A stretch of DNA of 24,149 nucleotides, from positions 1 to 24,149 of the forward strand of contig CAZJHD010000064.1 of NCBI GenBank assembly GCA_964545855.1. Reading direction: 5' to 3'. The stretch comes from CAZJHD01 sp964545855. Lineage in GTDB: Bacteria; Planctomycetota; UBA1135; JACQFD01. Position numbers and translations under genes: made by a program. This document shows positions 1 to 9,500 of this stretch, piece by piece; the stretch's first letter is position 1; the number at the start of each line of letters is the position of its first letter. The notes under the pieces are model-generated. The model was not told the origin of the DNA. It saw only the letters and a program-made list of their open reading frames with translations, and made no database searches.

Positions 1-1212
1 ACCACCTGCATCGGGAACAGCGGGCCGCTGCCGGAGCCCGTCGCCGCGGCGATCGACGAGGGGAACCTCGTGGCCGCGGCCGTGCTGAGCGGCAATCGGA
101 ACTTCGAGGGCCGCGTCCACGCGCAGGTGCGCGCGAACTACCTCGCGTCGCCGCCGCTCGTCGTCGCCTACGCGCTGGCGGGCCGCGTCGACGTCGATCT
201 CGAGACGGAGCCGCTCGGCACGGGGAAGGACGGGAAGCCGGTCTTCCTGCGCGACGTGTGGCCGACGCGCAAGGAGGTGGCCGACGCGATCGCCTCCGCC
301 GTGAACGCGGACCAGTTCCGCGCGAGCTACGGTGACGTCTTCACGGGGGAAGAGGCGTGGCGCGCGCTCCCGGTGCCCGAGGGGAAGACCTTCGCGTGGA
401 ACCCGAAGTCCACCTACGTGAAGCACCCGCCCTACTTCGAGTCGATGACCTCCGGCGGCGCCGGCCTCGAGCCGGCGAAGGTCACGGACCTCCGCGGCGC
501 GCGCGTGCTCGCCGTCTTCGGCGACAGCATCACGACGGATCACATCTCGCCGGCCGGCTCCATCAAGGCCGACAGCCCCGCAGGGAAGCATCTCCTCGGT
601 CTCGGCGTCGCGAAGGAGGACTTCAACTCCTATGGCGCGCGCCGCGGCAACCACGAAGTGATGATGCGCGGCACCTTCGCGAACGTGCGCATCAAGAACG
701 CGATGGTGCCCGGCGTCGAGGGCGGCGTGACGGTGCACCACCCGAGCGGCGAGCAGCTCCCGATCTTCGACGCGGCGATGAAGTACCGCGCCGAGAAGGT
801 GCCGCTCGTGGTGATCGCCGGGAAGGAGTACGGATCGGGCTCCTCGCGCGACTGGGCGGCGAAGGGGCCGATGCTCCTCGGCGTGCGCGCCGTCGTCGCC
901 GAGAGCTACGAGCGCATCCACCGGAGCAACCTCGTCGGCATGGGTGTGCTCCCCCTCGAGCTGATGCCGGGAACGACCGTCGCCTCGACGGGCCTCGCCG
1001 GTGATCAGGTGCTCGACGTCCTCGGTCTCGCCGAGGGGATCGCGAGCGGGTTCCGGTCGGGGCGCGCGCTCCGTCTGTTCGCGAAGCGGCCGAACGGCGA
1101 GACCTTCGAGGTGCCCGTCCGCGCGCGCATCGACACGCCCCAGGAGGTCCAGTACTTCCAGCACGGAGGGATCCTCCCGTTCGTGCTGCGCCAGCTGCTG
1201 CGCTCGAAGTAG
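1..1212 (+). CDS. acnA: Aconitate hydratase (aconitase A type), C-terminal part, 5' end outside window
   Basis: Isomerises citrate to isocitrate in the TCA cycle, in the cytoplasm. The frame is open from base 1, so the gene starts upstream; 403 C-terminal residues of a protein usually near 900 are visible. The first residues read TCIGNSGP, which carries a cysteine ligand of the 4Fe-4S cluster. The linker and swivel domain follow, with FGDSITTDHISPAG (about residues 173-186) and the substrate-binding loop YGSGSSRDWAAKG (about 276-288). The end matches the family end (QYFQHGGILPFVLRQLL). A GTG at base 70 could be mistaken for a start, but the conserved cysteine motif lies before it. The next gene, a sigma factor, starts 69 bases downstream with its own ribosome binding site, so a functional link is not implied. 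Family assignment is firm; the choice between acnA and other IRP/AcnA-like forms is from overall motif style. Confidence 0.95.
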   Translation, partial: TTCIGNSGPLPEPVAAAIDEGNLVAAAVLSGNRNFEGRVHAQVRANYLASPPLVVAYALAGRVDVDLETEPLGTGKDGKPVFLRDVWPTRKEVADAIASAVNADQFRASYGDVFTGEEAWRALPVPEGKTFAWNPKSTYVKHPPYFESMTSGGAGLEPAKVTDLRGARVLAVFGDSITTDHISPAGSIKADSPAGKHLLGLGVAKEDFNSYGARRGNHEVMMRGTFANVRIKNAMVPGVEGGVTVHHPSGEQLPIFDAAMKYRAEKVPLVVIAGKEYGSGSSRDWAAKGPMLLGVRAVVAESYERIHRSNLVGMGVLPLELMPGTTVASTGLAGDQVLDVLGLAEGIASGFRSGRALRLFAKRPNGETFEVPVRARIDTPQEVQYFQHGGILPFVLRQLLRSK

Positions 1213-1281
1213 GAACGCCCGGCGGGCCGCCCGGGAATTCCCCCGAAGGCGACCGCGGCGATCTCCCACGGAGGGGGCTCG

Positions 1282-1899
1282 ATGGGCCCCAGCACGCTCC
1301 CGCCCTTGGAACGACTCGCCGACGCCGAGATCCGGACACGGATGCTGCGAGGGGATCCGCAAGCCGCGGAAGCCCTCTTCCGCGATCACTTCGACTCGCT
1401 CTACGCCTTCGTCTACTACCGCGTCGGCCGCGACGTGCAGCTCGCGGAGAACGTGGTGCAGGACACGTTCCTCGTCGCCTTCGAGAACCTCGATCGGTTC
1501 GAGGGTCGGTCGAGCCTCCACACCTGGCTCTGCGGGATCGCGAAGAACAAGATCCGCGCGCACCGCCGGCGCAAACGGCCGGTCCCGATCGAGGACCTGC
1601 TCGAGGCGAGCACTCCCGACATCGAGTCGATCCTCTCGGACATCGAGCGCGAGCCGCTGCCCCAGGCGGTCCTCATGGCGCGCGAGACGCAGGAGCTGGT
1701 GGGGGCGACCCTCTCCTCGCTCCCGCCCGACTACCGGCGCGTGCTGCGCGCGAAGTACGTCGACGACCTCTCCGTCAAGGAGATCGCCGTTCAGGTGGGC
1801 AAGGGCGACAAGGCGATCGAGTCGCTGCTCCATCGTGCGCGTGTCGCCTTCACGCGCGTCTTCGAGCTCTTGGCGCGCAAGCGTGGGGAGATGCCGTGA
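1282..1899 (+). CDS. RNA polymerase sigma factor, sigma-70 family (ECF-like)
   Basis: A 205-residue alternative sigma factor directing RNA polymerase to a subset of promoters. Region 2 spans about residues 30-98: LFRDHFDSLYAFVYYRVG, then the core-binding and -10-recognition part VVQDTFLVAFENLDRF and SSLHTWLCGIAKNKI, ending in a basic stretch (RAHRRRKR). Region 4 spans about 140-195, with the helix-turn-helix around LSVKEIAVQVGKGDKAIESLLHRAR. The spacer between regions 2 and 4 (about 40 residues) is longer than in minimal ECF factors. The ATG follows a clear Shine-Dalgarno sequence (GGAGGGGG, 12 bases upstream), which is rare in this window. The stop overlaps the GTG start of the next gene, a single-pass membrane protein, which suggests a sigma/regulator pair. 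The target regulon cannot be read from the sequence. Confidence 0.9.
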   Translation: MGPSTLPPLERLADAEIRTRMLRGDPQAAEALFRDHFDSLYAFVYYRVGRDVQLAENVVQDTFLVAFENLDRFEGRSSLHTWLCGIAKNKIRAHRRRKRPVPIEDLLEASTPDIESILSDIEREPLPQAVLMARETQELVGATLSSLPPDYRRVLRAKYVDDLSVKEIAVQVGKGDKAIESLLHRARVAFTRVFELLARKRGEMP

Positions 1900-2492
1900 C
1901 CCAGGCGCCCAATTGGCTCGACCACAACCTTCGGGAGCTGCTCCGTCGAGCCTGGGTCCCCGCGCCGTGCCGGGAGGAGTTCCGGACCGAGCTCGAGCGC
2001 AAGGTCGTCGCCCTCGTGGTCGCCCGCCACGGCGCCGGCTCGCGGGCGGCGCGCCATGGTGGCACGTTCCTGCTCGTGGCGGCGGTCGTGGTCGGAGCGC
2101 TCGGCATCGCCTGGTGGATCGCGCAGGACGCGGGGAGCGGCGATGCGCCGCGCAGCCCCGTCGATCCCTCGGCCCGGGCGATGGGGCCTCAGCGCCCGGG
2201 TGGCACCGCGGCGCCGGCCGCCGCCAGCGGTCGGATCGAGGTCCGCGTCGTCGACGAGCGCTCGCGCCCCATCGCGGGAGTCTCCGTGGAGCTCCTTGGG
2301 GCCTTCGACGGACCGATCCCCGGAGTCGCGCCGGCCGTGACCGACGAGGCGGGCGCGTGCACGCTGGAGGTGGCGCCCTCGGGCGCCTGCCGCGTGCGCG
2401 CGCGCTCCGAGGGCGCCGGCGACGCCGAGGCGCGCTCCGAGGTGCGCGCCGGCGAGACGACGACGGTCCTGCTGATCCTCCGAGGGCGTTGA
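1896..2492 (+). CDS. Single-pass membrane protein with carboxypeptidase-regulatory-like domain; possible regulator of the upstream sigma factor
   Basis: A 198-residue protein starting at GTG within a GTGA overlap with the sigma factor stop, so translation of the two is probably coupled. Residues 1-54 are a charged, helical, presumably cytoplasmic segment. A transmembrane helix spans about 55-77 and is preceded by Arg/His residues (positive-inside, N-in topology). A Pro/Ala/Gly linker follows to about 110, then a beta-rich domain to the end (RIEVRVVDERSRPIAGVSVEL ... AGETTTVLLIL) of carboxypeptidase-regulatory/SpaA-like type, predicted outside the membrane. The N-terminal segment lacks the HxxxCxxC zinc motif of ZAS anti-sigma factors. 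Position and topology suggest it senses something outside and holds or releases the sigma factor, but this is inference from context. It could instead be an unrelated surface protein. Confidence 0.8.
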   Translation: MTQAPNWLDHNLRELLRRAWVPAPCREEFRTELERKVVALVVARHGAGSRAARHGGTFLLVAAVVVGALGIAWWIAQDAGSGDAPRSPVDPSARAMGPQRPGGTAAPAAASGRIEVRVVDERSRPIAGVSVELLGAFDGPIPGVAPAVTDEAGACTLEVAPSGACRVRARSEGAGDAEARSEVRAGETTTVLLILRGR

Positions 2493-2549
2493 TTCCCCGC
2501 CGCCCGAGACCTCTCCTCTCCCCCGAGATTCTCCGACGCCCGAAGAGCC

Positions 2550-3479
2550 ATGAAGACCCCTGCCGTGATCCTCGTTGCGGCCGCCTCCGGCGCCGCCGCG
2601 GCCGCCGTGACGGCCCTCCTACTCCAGCCCGTCGCGAAGACCTCTCCCGCCGCCGACGCCGCCGCGCTCGATCGCGCGCTCGCCGGACTCGAGCGGGTCG
2701 AGCAGCAGGTCGGCGAGATGCGCAAGACCATCTCGGCGGCGAGCGCCGCGGCGCCATCCGGCGAAGCACGCGTCTCCGACGACCAGATCGACCGCGCCGT
2801 CGCGCGGTGGATGGCGGCGAACGCCTCGCGCGTCGCGACAACGCCCGGCGGCGCGCCCTCCGCCGAGAGCCCGGCGGCGCCGGGTGGCGTGCCCCGGGAT
2901 CCCGCCGCGCGGGAGAAGTGGCTCGCCGACGCCGTGAAGCAGCTCCTCGATCCGAAGATCGCTCGCGGCCGCCTCGACCGGCTCTTCGAGCAGCTGCGCG
3001 CCGAGGGGCTCCTCGACGATGCGATCGCACTCATGGAGCAGAACGCCGAGGACCGGCCGAACGACCCCGCATCGCACATGGCCCTCAGCCGCGCCTACAT
3101 CCAGAAGATCTTCGACGTGAAGAACGACATGGAGAAGGGCACCTGGGCGATGAAGGCCGACGCCACCTGTGACCACGTCCTCACGCTCGATCCGCAGCAC
3201 TGGGAGGCGCGCTTCTCCAAGGCGACGGGGCTCTCCTTCTGGCCGCCGATCATGGGGAAGGGGCCCGAGGCCGTGAAGCACTTCGAGATCCTCGTGAAGC
3301 AGCAGGAGGCGACGGCGGCGACGAATCCCGAGTACGCGCAGACCTACGTCTTCCTCGGCAACCTCTACGCGCAGCAGGGCAAGCACGACCTCGCGGCGAG
3401 CACCTGGCAGAAGGGGTTCTCGCTCTTCCCCGAGAATCCGCAGCTCCAGCAGGCCGCCCAGGGCGCCAGCGGGAAGTAG
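2550..3479 (+). CDS. Membrane-anchored TPR (tetratricopeptide repeat) protein
   Basis: A 309-residue protein with an Ala/Val-rich signal anchor at about residues 4-26 (VILVAAASGAAAAAVTALLL). A short predicted coiled coil lies at about 35-64 (LDRALAGLERVEQQVGEMRK), then a low-complexity Ala/Pro/Gly linker to about 125. The C-terminal half (about 130-309) consists of TPR-like helical pairs, for example DPASHMALSRAYIQKIFD, PQHWEARFSKATGLSFW and YAQTYVFLGNLYAQQGKHDLAASTWQKGF. TPR domains bind other proteins; the partner is unknown. The gene lies 57 bases after the sigma-factor/membrane-protein pair on the same strand and may belong to that unit. The leader before the ATG is pyrimidine-rich with no good Shine-Dalgarno sequence. 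It converges on the kinase gene; a GC-only hairpin separates them. Confidence 0.85.
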   Translation: MKTPAVILVAAASGAAAAAVTALLLQPVAKTSPAADAAALDRALAGLERVEQQVGEMRKTISAASAAAPSGEARVSDDQIDRAVARWMAANASRVATTPGGAPSAESPAAPGGVPRDPAAREKWLADAVKQLLDPKIARGRLDRLFEQLRAEGLLDDAIALMEQNAEDRPNDPASHMALSRAYIQKIFDVKNDMEKGTWAMKADATCDHVLTLDPQHWEARFSKATGLSFWPPIMGKGPEAVKHFEILVKQQEATAATNPEYAQTYVFLGNLYAQQGKHDLAASTWQKGFSLFPENPQLQQAAQGASGK

Positions 3480-3489
3480 GCGCCAGCGG

Positions 3490-3508
3490 CCGCGCCGAGA
3501 CGGCGCGG
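3490..3508. terminator. GC-only inverted repeat between convergent genes, possible bidirectional terminator
   Basis: A perfect 8-bp stem with a 3-base loop (CCGCGCCG-AGA-CGGCGCGG) fills the 34-base gap between the stop codons of the convergent TPR and kinase genes. There is no T tract on either side, so it is not a classical intrinsic terminator. Its placement is what suggests a terminating or RNA-protecting role. Confidence 0.5.
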
Positions 3509-3513
3509 ACGCT

Positions 3514-6500
3514 TCAGCGCGGCGGCGGCGGGCCGAAGGCCGCCCGTGCCGCCTGCCGGAGCGAGTCGACCTCCTTCGAGTCGACGTCGTCGACGAAGAC
3601 GCGGATCACGGCGATGCGCTGCTCGCTCAGGCGCTTCGCGACGACGATCGTCCAGGGTGCGGTCGGGTCGGCATGGCGTTGCACCACGAGGATGCTCGGG
3701 TCCTGCTCCTCGGCGGCGAACCGCAGGAAGGATCCGTCGCTCCTCTCGGCCCGGAGCGCTGCCTCCTCTTCGCGCCGGATCGTCTCGAGGATGCCGAGGG
3801 GGCGCTCCTCGATCTGCACGGAGGTCTCCACGCGGCGCCTCTCGGTGCCGCGCTTCTTCACGAGACCGACGCCGATGGAGCCGCCCGGCTTGCTCCAGGG
3901 CAGCGTGCGCTCCTCGAATCCCGGCGGCACCGCCATGCGGATCCCGAGGCGGGGCACGGCCAGCATTCCCGCCTGCACCGTGGGGAGCTCGGAGAGCGCG
4001 GGGTCGAGGCGCGCCCAGGCGAAGGCCTCCAGCATCTGCGCGTGCTCCTGTCTCGAGGAATCCACGTCGTCGCAGACGGAGTAGGCGAGCAGGAGGCGCC
4101 CCGCGTCCAGGGTCGCGAGGAGGTGTCCGCGCTGGCGGGGGTTGTGGCGGATCGCGTTCTGCAGGGTCGCCGTGAACTCGACGCGGAGCGTCGGTCGCCC
4201 GAGGAACGCGTGGAGCTCCGGCGCCTTCGTCACCCGCACGTCCATCAGGTCCGAGGTCTTCTCCATGATCGGCTCGATGTCCTTCGCCAAGCCCTCCATG
4301 GTGAGCTCGGGCCCGACGAGTTGCCCCGTCGCGCGGATCTCGTGCCGAATCGGCTCCCCATCGAACTCCCCGAGCCGCTTCGCGAGGACGCCCCCCGGGA
4401 AGGCCCAGGGCGGCGCGCTCACGTCGGCCCATCCCGTGGACGGCAGGGGGATCGAGAATCCAGCGCCCGTGACCGAGAGGACCGGCCGTCCCGCGATGCG
4501 CTTGGCCGACTCGGCGCGCAGCATCTGGAGCGCCGCCTCTCCGGCGGCCTCGGGGCCGTAGGCCCGCGCCTCCTCGACGGCGCGGCGGTACTGGCCCGCG
4601 CAGGCCTCGATCCCCTTCGCATCGAGGGGCGTGGGCGCCGGCGCGGCGCGGGCCCGCTCGTGGAGAGACGCGAGGATCTCGTCGGCGAGGTCGGTTCGCA
4701 GCCGTGCGCGCTCCCGCGCGACGAACGCCGACGCGGGGACCGGCAGCAGCAGCGCGTCGAGCTCCGCCGACGCCGACGCGAGCGTGCCCGCGCGCCGATG
4801 GATCGCGAGGTTCGCGCTCCAGACGGCGGCGAGCGTGCTCCAGGAGGAACGCACCTCCGAATCGGGGCTCTTGGCCTCGATCGCGAGACGGAGGGCCTCG
4901 GCCGCGGAGCGGGCGGCGCCGGCCGGATCGGCGCCAGCGGCGCGCGCGCGCGCCGCGTGGAGTCGGACGCGCGCATCGGCGGGGAGCGCGCCGGCGCGCG
5001 GTCCTCGCTCCGCGGCGAGGAGCGCGTCGAGTCGGCCCGCCGTCTCGGCATCGGGCGCCGTCGTGCCGAGGCGGGCGAGCTCGAGACCCACGAGCTTCGT
5101 CCAGGCCTCGGGCCAGCGGGGCCAGTCCGCCGGAGCCCGATCCAGCGCCTCGCGGAGCTTCGCCGCGGCGGCCTCGCCGTGGCCTGCGTCGATCTCCGTC
5201 TGGGCCGCGATGAGCATCGAGTCGGCGCGCTCCGCCGGCGTCGGCTCCGGCGCGCTCTCTCCGAGGAACGCCCGCACCCGCGCCGTGAGCGCCGGCTCGC
5301 CCGATCGCGTCGCCGTCTCCCGCAGACGTTCGACGATCTCGGCGCGCTGGGCGGCACCCTCGGGGATGCGGCCGAAGGCGTCCTCGAGCGCCGTGAGAGC
5401 CTCCCCGTGACGGCCCAGGGCCGCGAGCGAGCGCGCATGGAAGTCGAGGAGCTGGGCGTGCTCCTCGCGGGCGAGGAGCGTCGGGGGCACGGCCGCGATC
5501 TCCTCCAGCATCGGACCGATCGCGTCCACGAGCTGCGCCGCCGTCGCGGCGGTCGGCGGCGATGCGCGGAGGATCCGCACGCGAAGGGTCGCTTCCCACG
5601 CGAGGGCCTCGAGCCGGCCCTTCCACGCGGCGCCGCCGATCCGCAGCGCCTCCGCCACGTCGGCGAGCGCGGCGACGGGCTCGTCGCTGCGCGCGCGCGC
5701 GAGGGCGGCATGGAGGTCGGCCCGCTGGCTCTGCGTGACCGACGCCTCTCCCGTCTCCGCGATCTGCGCGGCGACGTCCGAGAGAGCGACCAGCGCGACG
5801 GTGCGTCCTGCGCGGTCGCTCGGGCTCCGGTGGGCGGCGAGAACGGCGTCCAGGAGCTCCGGGAGGAGGGCGCGCCGCTCGGGGGATCCGGGGTCGCCGA
5901 GGCGGAACGCCGCGCGGAAGGCCTGGGCGGCATTGGCGGCCTCGCCCCGCTCGCGGTAGGCGCGTCCGATCTGGATCGAGAGCCGCGCGCGGTACTCGAC
6001 GGGCTGGACGGTCATGTCCTTGTCGCGGTCGAGCCGCAGCAGGCTCTCCAGCGAGAGGCTCCCGCTCCCGCTCTCCTCCAGGGAGAGTGCGAACTCGACC
6101 TGGTCGCGCTTGGCGCGCACGCGCTCGGTGCCGCTCCAGTCGCCACGTCCGATTGCCAGCGCGGCGTCGTAGACGTTCCGCGCCTCGACGCGGCGCGCGG
6201 AAGCTGCTTCGTCGTCGCCCTTCCACTCGAGCAGCGCGGCGCGCGACGGCGCATCGAGGGACAGCGCCGCCGACGGGCCCTCGAGGAACGTCAGGAGACG
6301 GTCGAGCGACGCGCGCGTCGGTCCGGCGCGATCCGGCGGCACGGCGGAGCGCGGCTCGAGGGTGAGCGCGTGGGCCACCTCCTTCGCCGCGCGCTCGCGA
6401 TCCGCGCGCGGGGCGTCGGAGGAAGCGATCACGTCGTGCCAGACGTCCGGCAGCGCGTTCGGCGAGGCCTCGCGCGCGCGGATCTCGGCGATGCGCACGA

Positions 6501-9500
6501 GGATCTGCCCTCGGCGCGCGGAGGCGAGCGTCGGTCCGCCGGTCCGCCGGTCGCGGGCGAGCAGGCTCTCGAGGCGGCCGAGCGCTCCTTCCGCGGCGTC
6601 TCCCGCGACGACGGACTCGGTGCGGGCGAGGATCGTCCGCGCGAGGGCGTCGAGCGCCTCGGCGCGGCCCGTCCAGTCGGAGCCGCTCGTCTCGAGCGAT
6701 CGCTCCCACAGTCGGATCGCCGCCTCCGGATCGCTCGGAACGAGGATCTCGGCGCGCCGCGACGCGGTGCGCGCCCGATCCGCGAAGCTCACGCGCTCGG
6801 CCTGCGGGCTCCCGTCGACCTCCGCGAGGAGATCGAGGGCGATCGTGCGGTCGAAGGCGCTCGTGCTCTCTCCGATCGAATCGAGCGCCGCCGTCTGGAT
6901 GCGATTCCAGGCGTCGCGCGCCGAGTCCGTTCCGGGATCGGAGAGCTCGAGAGCCCGTCGGAAGGCCCGGACCGCACCAGGCACGTCGCCGCCCGCCTCG
7001 AGGTGATCGCCCTCGGCGAAGGCGAGGCGGAGACGGAGCACCGGCGACGCGCGCTCCCCCACGGAGGCGCGCGCCTCGGCGAGCGCCAAGGCTCCGCGCG
7101 CCGCGTCGCCCGCCGCGTTGGCGGCCTCGAGGGCGGCGATCCGCTCCGAGGGAGACGGCTCGAAGAGGGTGGGGATCCAGAGGGCGAGAACTCCGATCGC
7201 GAGGGCGCTCGATCCGAGCGCCACGAGGAGCTTCGCCTTCGGGCGGCGGCGCCGAGCGTCGATTTCCGGCTCGAGCGTCGCGGCCGGGACGCGTGTCGGG
7301 GGAGCCGGCGTCGATCGCGCCGTCGGCGCCATCGGGGGAGGCGACGCGGCCGGCGGCGGCGGTGCCATCGGCAGCGGCGCGGCGACCGGCGGCGGAGTCG
7401 CGAGCGATCGTGGCGCCGGCGGGCGCACCGTGGAGCGCTCGATCCGGAGCGGCACCGTTCCGTCGGACCCCGTCAACCGGCGGCCCTGCGCGTCGAGGAC
7501 GTGCGCGCGCGTGATCTGACGCCCGATCTCGTCGACGACGGCGAAGGTGAGCGCGTGGCTTCCCTCGGGGACCTCGAGGGCGAGGTCGAAGGTGAAGTCG
7601 TCGTGGATGGCAGCGAGCGCCGGTCGCCCTTCGCCGGAGAGGACCTGGAGGTCGCGGCCCTCCTCGGGACATCCCTCGACGCGTCCGCGGAGGGCGAGCA
7701 CGCGGCTCGCGAAGACGCCGGACCACGGCGAGGGTCCCTCGAGCACGATGGACGTCGTGCTCGAGCGGGGGCGGCTCGTCGAGTCGGTGGCGACGCTCGA
7801 CCGGGCCGGCGGCGCGTCGAGCGCCTCGGGATCTCCACCGACGGGAGCAGCCGCGCCGAGGATCTCCTGGGGCGTCTCCTCCAGGAAGTCGCGCAGCGCC
7901 ACGGCGAATCCCGCGGCCGTCGCGTAGCGATCGTTCTTCTCGCGCGCCACGGCGCGCAGGACGATTCGATCGAGCTCCTCCGGGAGCGCCGGATTCTTGG
8001 CGCGCATCGGCGGCGGCGCGTCGACTTGCAGCTTCTGGAAGACCTTCTGCCCATCGCCCTCGAAGGGCCGCTGGAGCGTCAGGCACTCGTAGAGCGCGAC
8101 GCCGAGGGAGTAGACGTCGCTGCGCCGGTCGACGCTCTCCTTCGCGACGATCTGCTCGGGCGCGGAGTAGGCGTAGGTGCCGACGAAGACGTGCGAGGAC
8201 GCGAGCGCGTCCGACTGGTCCTCCCGCGCGAGGCCGAAGTCGACGAGCTTCGGGATGCCGTCGCGGCCGACGAGGACGTTCTGCGGCTTCACGTCGCGGT
8301 GCACGATGCCGGCCTGGTGCGCGTGATGGAGCGCGTCGGCGATCGCGGCGATGGCTTCGATGCAGGTCCGCACCCAGTCCCCTCGGAACGGAGCGAGGAC
8401 CGCGAGCTCGGCCTCCGTGAACCCCGCTCCGCCGAAGAGCCGGTCGGCGATCACCCGGTCGAGGCCGAGACCCTCGACGAGCTCCATGGCGATGTAGTGG
8501 ATCCGCCCGACGGCCCCGACGTCGTGCACGACGGCGATGTTCCGGTGGCTCAGCTTCGCGATGGCGCGAGCCTCGCGGTGGAACCGCTCCACGAGGTCGC
8601 GGCGCGCCACGAGGTCCGTCGCCAGCACCTTGAGCGCGATCTGCCGGTCGAGGTTCACCTGCTTGGCGCGATAGACGGTGCCCATGCCGCCGCGCCCGAT
8701 GCGGAGACCGACGGAGTAGCCGCCCACGAGCTGTCCGGAGAGATCCTCGGGATCGAGGGCCTCCTCGGCGGTGGCGGACTGCGGGCGCGGCGGGGAGGCC
8801 GTTGCGCCGGAGCCGCCGGCGCCCGCGGACGCTCCGCGGCCGCTCGCGCGCTCCAGCGCCGCCGCGAGATCGGCGGCGGTCACGTCGCGTTCCTCCGGGT
8901 CCTTCGCCAGGGCCCGGCCCCAGACCTCCGCCAGATCGTCGCGCTCGACGCGCTGCGAGAGACGGTCGAGCCCTTCAAGCTGCGAGCCCGGCTCCCGCGC
9001 CCACTCGGCCCAGCCGAAGACGACGAAGTCGGCCATCGACCCCAGGAGCTCGGCGCCGAGCAGGAGGTAGCCGAGCGTCACCGCGAGGCCGTAGACGTCG
9101 GAGCGCGCGTCGGCGCTGCCGGGTGTGCGCGTCCAGAGTTCGGGGGCCTTCCCGGGAGCCCAGCGCGCCTCCGTGGCGGCGAGGCCGAACTCCTCCGCGA
9201 GCGCGTCGAGCGCCGCTTCGCGAAGCACGGTGCCCTCGCCGAGCGCGACGAGGGCCGGGCAGATGTTCCCGTGGACGCGGCCCGCCTCGTGCAGTGCGGC
9301 GACGGCGCGGGCGACGCGAGCGGCGTCGGCGAGGGCCTCCTTCAGGTCGCGGTCGGCGAGCCTCGGATCGGCGGGGGGCGCCGGAATCGGATCGCGCACG
9401 ACCACGAGGGAGTTCCCCATCAACGCCGCCGCCTGGATCTCGGCTACTCCGGGCACCGAAGGCCGCGTGCGACGCTCGATCTGCTGGAGCACGGCCTCCA

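Noticed and set aside
1001..3172. Plus-strand frame of about 720 codons across the aconitase, sigma factor and TPR genes
   Set aside because: Arg/Ser-rich shadow in another frame; the genes it crosses have clear family motifs.
3365..8086. Second long minus-strand frame (about 1570 codons) overlapping the kinase
   Set aside because: Arg/Pro/Ala-rich out-of-frame shadow of the kinase gene; no recognisable motif.
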